A stretch of 40,736 nt of DNA from the NCBI GenBank assembly GCA_030141605.1, contig JAQGDQ010002378.1:350368-391103 (forward strand), read 5' to 3'. This document shows, piece by piece, positions 39,831-40,736 of the stretch. Both the position numbers and the translations under genes were made by a program. The stretch comes from Tubiluchus corallicola (taxonomy: Eukaryota > Priapulida > Priapulimorpha > Priapulimorphida > Tubiluchidae). The notes below the pieces were generated by a model, which saw only the letters and a program-made list of their open reading frames with translations, was not told the origin of the DNA and ran no database searches. Position 1 is the first letter of the stretch. Every line of letters begins with the position of its first letter.

Positions 39831-40556
39831 ATTACGCTTTTTAACAGGACCGCATTGACTTTTGCACAGTGTGTTACTAAAACAGAATCTTGTAAATTAA
39901 CAAATAGCCATTTGTTATTAAACACTAATATTAGTTTTATGTATACACATGTACACATCCCCACACACGTATATGCATTCATGCATGCACGCACGTGCAC
40001 ACACACACACAAATAAGCACATACTTATATGTAGAAGCCAATTTTTACAAAAGTCGCATTACTAATCCTTAATCCATTATTTTATAAGAATGCAGAACAA
40101 TCAACTAAGCACGTTTTACCTACTATCAACAAGCAATTTTGCAACAGAACGTACTATACAGTGCAAATGCACCTGGCTTCAGTCGCTGATCGGATAATTA
40201 GCGTTACTTGTTGCGAAGGAACCCCAATCACATGGCTGCTAAAATTTTCTACGATGTTTTTTCATGTCCGTAGCAGTGAAACCTACGGCAGGTAAAACAG
40301 GCCTGGGATAAAACAGGTAAACTGAGCTTGGTGTTGAGTTCGTGCGGCTGTCTGTCACCCTCCATTCCTTTCAAGAAAAATGTAGGCGGTGACAGTGTGC
40401 CGCCTTTCGTAGTGGAAGGTTAATTAACTGTTTGTGGTGTGCTGGCTGTACGTAGTATAGCAATAATCAACATTTTTTCAATAATCAAACAATCAATTTA
40501 TTAGCTTTTTGGACTGAGAGTGTTTAATGTTTAGGTTTTACCTATTGCTCTTATTT
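39831..40556. other. Unassigned DNA near right edge
   Basis: No exon seen. A CA-rich tract lies at about 39935-40010, and one foldback tandem unit at about 40425-40455. Confidence 0.4.
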
Positions 40557-40736
40557 CATATTAATTTTTCACTAATTAATTACTCATATGATTTGTAGTA
40601 ATTTTATTTTCAATTTGTGCTGTTGTATGTATAATAACTTTGTGTGTAACTGTAACGGTGCTTTTGTCTAATGATAATAATAAAAATAATAACAGAAATA
40701 AATAATAAAAATTAACTAACTACAATAAGAAAGCTC
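40557..40736 (+). repeat. A-rich-tailed dispersed repeat, copy 2
   Basis: Second copy of 38729-38880, running to an A-rich tail at the right edge of the window. Confidence 0.6.

Noticed and set aside
35544-40736. Earlier WSC exons or a signal-peptide exon
   Set aside because: I read the minus strand for GC(W/F), CGN and YDT/YAT/YPT-type signatures and found none. The 5' end must lie outside or in very short exons I cannot see.

Overview
Eukaryotic (metazoan) genomic DNA, AT-rich outside a few islands. It has spliced genes with GT-AG introns, abundant microsatellites, minisatellites up to about 3.9 kb, and several families of dispersed elements. The long AT-rich introns, the microsatellite-tailed repeats and a tandem-WSC gene suit an aquatic invertebrate, but nothing here fixes the species.

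Layout. (1) About 390-3356 is a large imperfect palindrome with arms of about 1.37 kb around a spacer of about 230 bp. Each arm carries an outward-reading, degenerate gene for a divergent TATA-binding-protein (TBP) fold. The right end abuts a 56-bp tandem array. It looks like an internally deleted relic of a larger element with long inverted termini, possibly viral. (2) 5140-7040 (+) holds the last four exons of a TTLL4/TTLL5-type tubulin polyglutamylase, with a polyadenylation signal at 7169. (3) 7.2-9.4 kb is intergenic, with dispersed repeats and a 21-bp tandem array. (4) 9377-35543 (-) is the 3' part of a very large gene for an extracellular multi-WSC-domain protein. (5) 35.6-40.7 kb is repeat-rich DNA: a tandem dispersed element, a GT microsatellite, a foldback-like element and a decayed LINE.

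The WSC gene is the main content. Fifteen coding exons fall into three tandem modules, each with the order A-B-C-D-E. A, B and C each encode one WSC domain. D plus E encode a fourth domain split by an intron at the same place in every module, giving 12 domains and 1308 complete codons in the window. Every internal exon begins and ends in phase 1. The final exon reads from the twelfth domain into a dispersed repeat, which supplies the stop codon and probably the poly(A) signal. Upstream exons, including any signal peptide, were not found. The gene converges tail-to-tail with the TTLL gene.

The introns hold most of the mobile and satellite DNA: a 43-bp minisatellite of about 90 copies with higher-order structure, 62-, 67- and 27-bp minisatellites, a hAT-type MITE with an exact 8-bp target duplication, an RTE-like 3' end with an exact 10-bp target duplication, and several inverted-repeat elements. 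All calls come from reading the sequence by eye; no search or alignment program was run.
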